A stretch of 64,000 bases of DNA from assembly GCA_020445745.1 (NCBI GenBank), contig JAGRGB010000090.1, positions 1-64,000 on the forward strand, given 5' to 3'. Below, in pieces: positions 63,013-64,000 of the stretch (positions are counted from its first letter, which is position 1; every line of letters begins with the position of its first letter). This DNA is from Rhodocyclaceae bacterium. Its GTDB lineage: Bacteria > Pseudomonadota > Gammaproteobacteria > Burkholderiales > Rhodocyclaceae. The notes under the pieces are model-generated. The model worked only from the letters and a program-made list of their open reading frames with translations, had not been told where the DNA came from and made no database searches. The translations under genes and the position numbers were made by a program.

Positions 63013-63381
63013 TTACGCCACGTCGATGCGGATCCGCCGCGGCTGGGTCTGTTGCACGCGCGGAATGCGCAGTCGCAGCACACCATTGTCGAACGCCGCG
63101 CCGACCCGTTCCGCATCGAGTTCCTTCGACAGCGTGAACACGCGCCGGTACTTCAGCGACGGCAGTTCGCGGTGGGTGAGCTGCATGCCTTCCGGCGCCG
63201 GCAGCCGCACTTCGCCCTCGATGGTCAGCTGATCGGCCTCGATGTGCAGGTTCAGGCCGTCCTTCGGCACGCCCGGCAGATCCGCGATCAGCGTGATGCC
63301 GCCCGCATCCTCGGTGACGTCGACGGCCGGCGACATCGCCTCCTCGCGGGTGCCCGTGTTCTTGGTGTCCATTTCGTTCAT
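63013..63381 (-). CDS. Hsp20/alpha-crystallin small heat-shock protein
   Basis: The protein has 122 residues from ATG 63381, chosen for GAGGA upstream; an in-frame ATG at 63393 overlaps the previous stop as ATGA. The alpha-crystallin domain contains LIADLPGVPKDGLNLHIEAD and DNGVLRLRIPRVQ. Short termini suggest small oligomers or co-assembly with its neighbours. Confidence 0.92.
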   Translation of the reverse strand: MNEMDTKNTGTREEAMSPAVDVTEDAGGITLIADLPGVPKDGLNLHIEADQLTIEGEVRLPAPEGMQLTHRELPSLKYRRVFTLSKELDAERVGAAFDNGVLRLRIPRVQQTQPRRIRIDVA

Positions 63382-63389
63382 GTCGGTCC

Positions 63390-63830
63390 TCATTGCACGC
63401 TGATCCGCCGCGGCCGGCTGGCGGCGCGACGGGTGACTCGGATGTGCAGCACGCCGTCGCGGTAGGTCGCGGACACCGACTCGGGATCGGCGTCCTCGGG
63501 CAGGTTGACGACCCGCCGGAAGCGGCCGGCAAAGCGCTCGCCGATGTGCACGGTGGTTCGCGAATCCTCCGCCGGCAGCTCGGCCGGGCGCTCGCCACTG
63601 AGCGTCAGCACGCCGCGATCGAGGGTCAGCTCGATCGCCGCCGGATCGAGACCGGGCGCGAACGCGTAGATCTCCACCGACTCCGGCGTGCCGCCGACGT
63701 CGAGCGCCGGAAAGCGGCTTCCACCGCTGCCGCGGATGCTCGCCGGCTGTTCGAGCGGGTGGCCGCCGAAATCGCGCTGCAGGCGCTCGAGCTCGGCCAT
63801 CAGATCCCTCGGAAAAACGTTCCAGACCAT
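63390..63830 (-). CDS. Hsp20/alpha-crystallin small heat-shock protein, first of three
   Basis: A 146-residue protein beginning MVWNVFPRDLMAELERLQRD, with alpha-crystallin core VEIYAFAPGLDPAAIELTLD and YRDGVLHIRVTRRA. GGAGGGAACCCC lies just before the ATG. A consensus sigma-32 promoter lies 31 bp upstream. Together the three genes should produce a mixed sHSP response to heat. Confidence 0.92.
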   Translation of the reverse strand: MVWNVFPRDLMAELERLQRDFGGHPLEQPASIRGSGGSRFPALDVGGTPESVEIYAFAPGLDPAAIELTLDRGVLTLSGERPAELPAEDSRTTVHIGERFAGRFRRVVNLPEDADPESVSATYRDGVLHIRVTRRAASRPRRISVQ

Positions 63831-63860
63831 GGGGTTCCCTCCGCGTTGTCCATGTCGCCG

Positions 63861-63889
63861 ATATGGGGTGGGCCGTGGCGGCTTTCAAG
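63861..63889 (-). promoter_or_regulatory. Sigma-32 (RpoH) promoter of the sHSP operon
   Basis: Read on the minus strand: -35 CTTGAAA (63889-63883), 14-bp spacer, -10 CCCCATAT (63868-63861). Both hexamers match the RpoH consensus exactly. It reads into the three sHSP genes. Confidence 0.85.
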
Positions 63890-63891
63890 AC

Positions 63892-63920
63892 CTTGAGAGC
63901 CGGGCACGGTGGACCCATAT
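63892..63920 (+). promoter_or_regulatory. Sigma-32 (RpoH) promoter of the dnaJ/cbpA-like gene
   Basis: CTTGAGA (63892-63898), a 15-bp spacer and CCCATAT (63914-63920) resemble the RpoH consensus CTTGAAA/CCCCATNT. It lies 46 bp upstream of the TTG start of the DnaJ-domain gene. It is divergent from the sHSP promoter with only 2 bp between the two -35 elements. Confidence 0.7.
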
Positions 63921-63965
63921 TAGAAGAGAACGATGCATCGACCACCATTGCCGGGAGAGCCGACC

Positions 63966-64000
63966 TTGGAATACAGGGACTACTACCAGACGCTCGGGGT
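63966..64000 (+). CDS. DnaJ-domain protein, CbpA-like (partial, N-terminus)
   Basis: A frame from TTG 63966 reads MEYRDYYQTLG, the N-terminus of CbpA/DnaJ J-domains, and continues beyond the window. GGGAG lies about 12 bases upstream. Heat-shock control is predicted from the promoter at 63892-63920. Only 12 codons are visible, so the full identity is inferred. Confidence 0.65.
   Translation, partial: MEYRDYYQTLG

Noticed and set aside
1-64000. tRNA, rRNA or CRISPR arrays
   Set aside because: No cloverleaf-like sequence, rRNA segment or regularly spaced direct repeats were seen by eye; a dedicated covariance-model scan would be decisive.

Overview
The window looks like chromosome of a high-GC Gram-negative bacterium. 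Lineage is inferred from content, not measured. The mix of hemP-bfd-bfr, a PEP-CTERM exported protein, HypX-type hydrogenase maturation, RpoH-type heat-shock promoters, many c-di-GMP/chemotaxis/HDOD signalling proteins and outer-membrane proteins ending in Phe fits a betaproteobacterium, possibly Rhodocyclales. Genes are tightly packed, often joined by 4-nt ATGA/GTGA overlaps. No rRNA, tRNA, CRISPR array, transposase or prophage gene was recognised, so this reads as core and niche-adaptive chromosome rather than a mobile island.

Layout. 1-7.6 kb: end of an outer-membrane protein, a lipoprotein, an HDOD regulator preceded by a decayed partial copy of itself, another outer-membrane protein, a PiT phosphate transporter, a patatin-like phospholipase and two small proteins. 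7.6-15.5 kb (minus strand): a complete [NiFe]-hydrogenase maturation operon hypABFCDEX, without hydrogenase structural genes in view. 16-26 kb: a chemoreceptor, a beta-propeller gene coupled to two tandem cytochrome P460-like genes, a second HDOD protein, an M1 peptidase and ilvD. 26-31.6 kb: rubrerythrin, an Fe-S oxidoreductase, DUF3501, YceH, lgt and malonyl-CoA decarboxylase. 31.7-35.8 kb: a coupled trio of membrane GGDEF/EAL protein, porin-like protein and PstS-like periplasmic protein. 36-38.5 kb: fumarylpyruvate hydrolase diverging from a Fur-box-controlled hemP-bfd-bfr iron group, then a decayed flavin dehydrogenase fragment. 38.5-46.5 kb: azlCD, uncharacterised genes, a helix-hairpin-helix fusion and an RND efflux pair. 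46.7-57.8 kb: a chemoreceptor with a haem c motif, a CpxRA-like two-component system diverging from a Spy/CpxP-like gene with CpxR-like boxes between them, two paralogous exported proteins, a DUF2520 protein, a large haem-c/PAS/GAF/GGDEF protein, a repeat cluster and a third HDOD protein. 57.8-64 kb: a carboxylesterase, a PEP-CTERM protein, a bufferin-like RiPP cluster (DUF2282 precursor, DUF692, DUF2063, DoxX), then three small heat-shock genes diverging from a DnaJ/CbpA gene, each side with a sigma-32-like promoter.

Common themes are redox and metal handling (Hyp, P460, rubrerythrin, Bfr/Bfd/HemP, bufferin-like peptide, haem-c sensors), envelope stress (Cpx-like, RND, sHSPs) and c-di-GMP/HDOD signalling. 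The most interesting stretches are the bufferin-like cluster (60002-62441), the propeller plus double P460 operon (17723-19904) and the two sensors with periplasmic CxxCH motifs.
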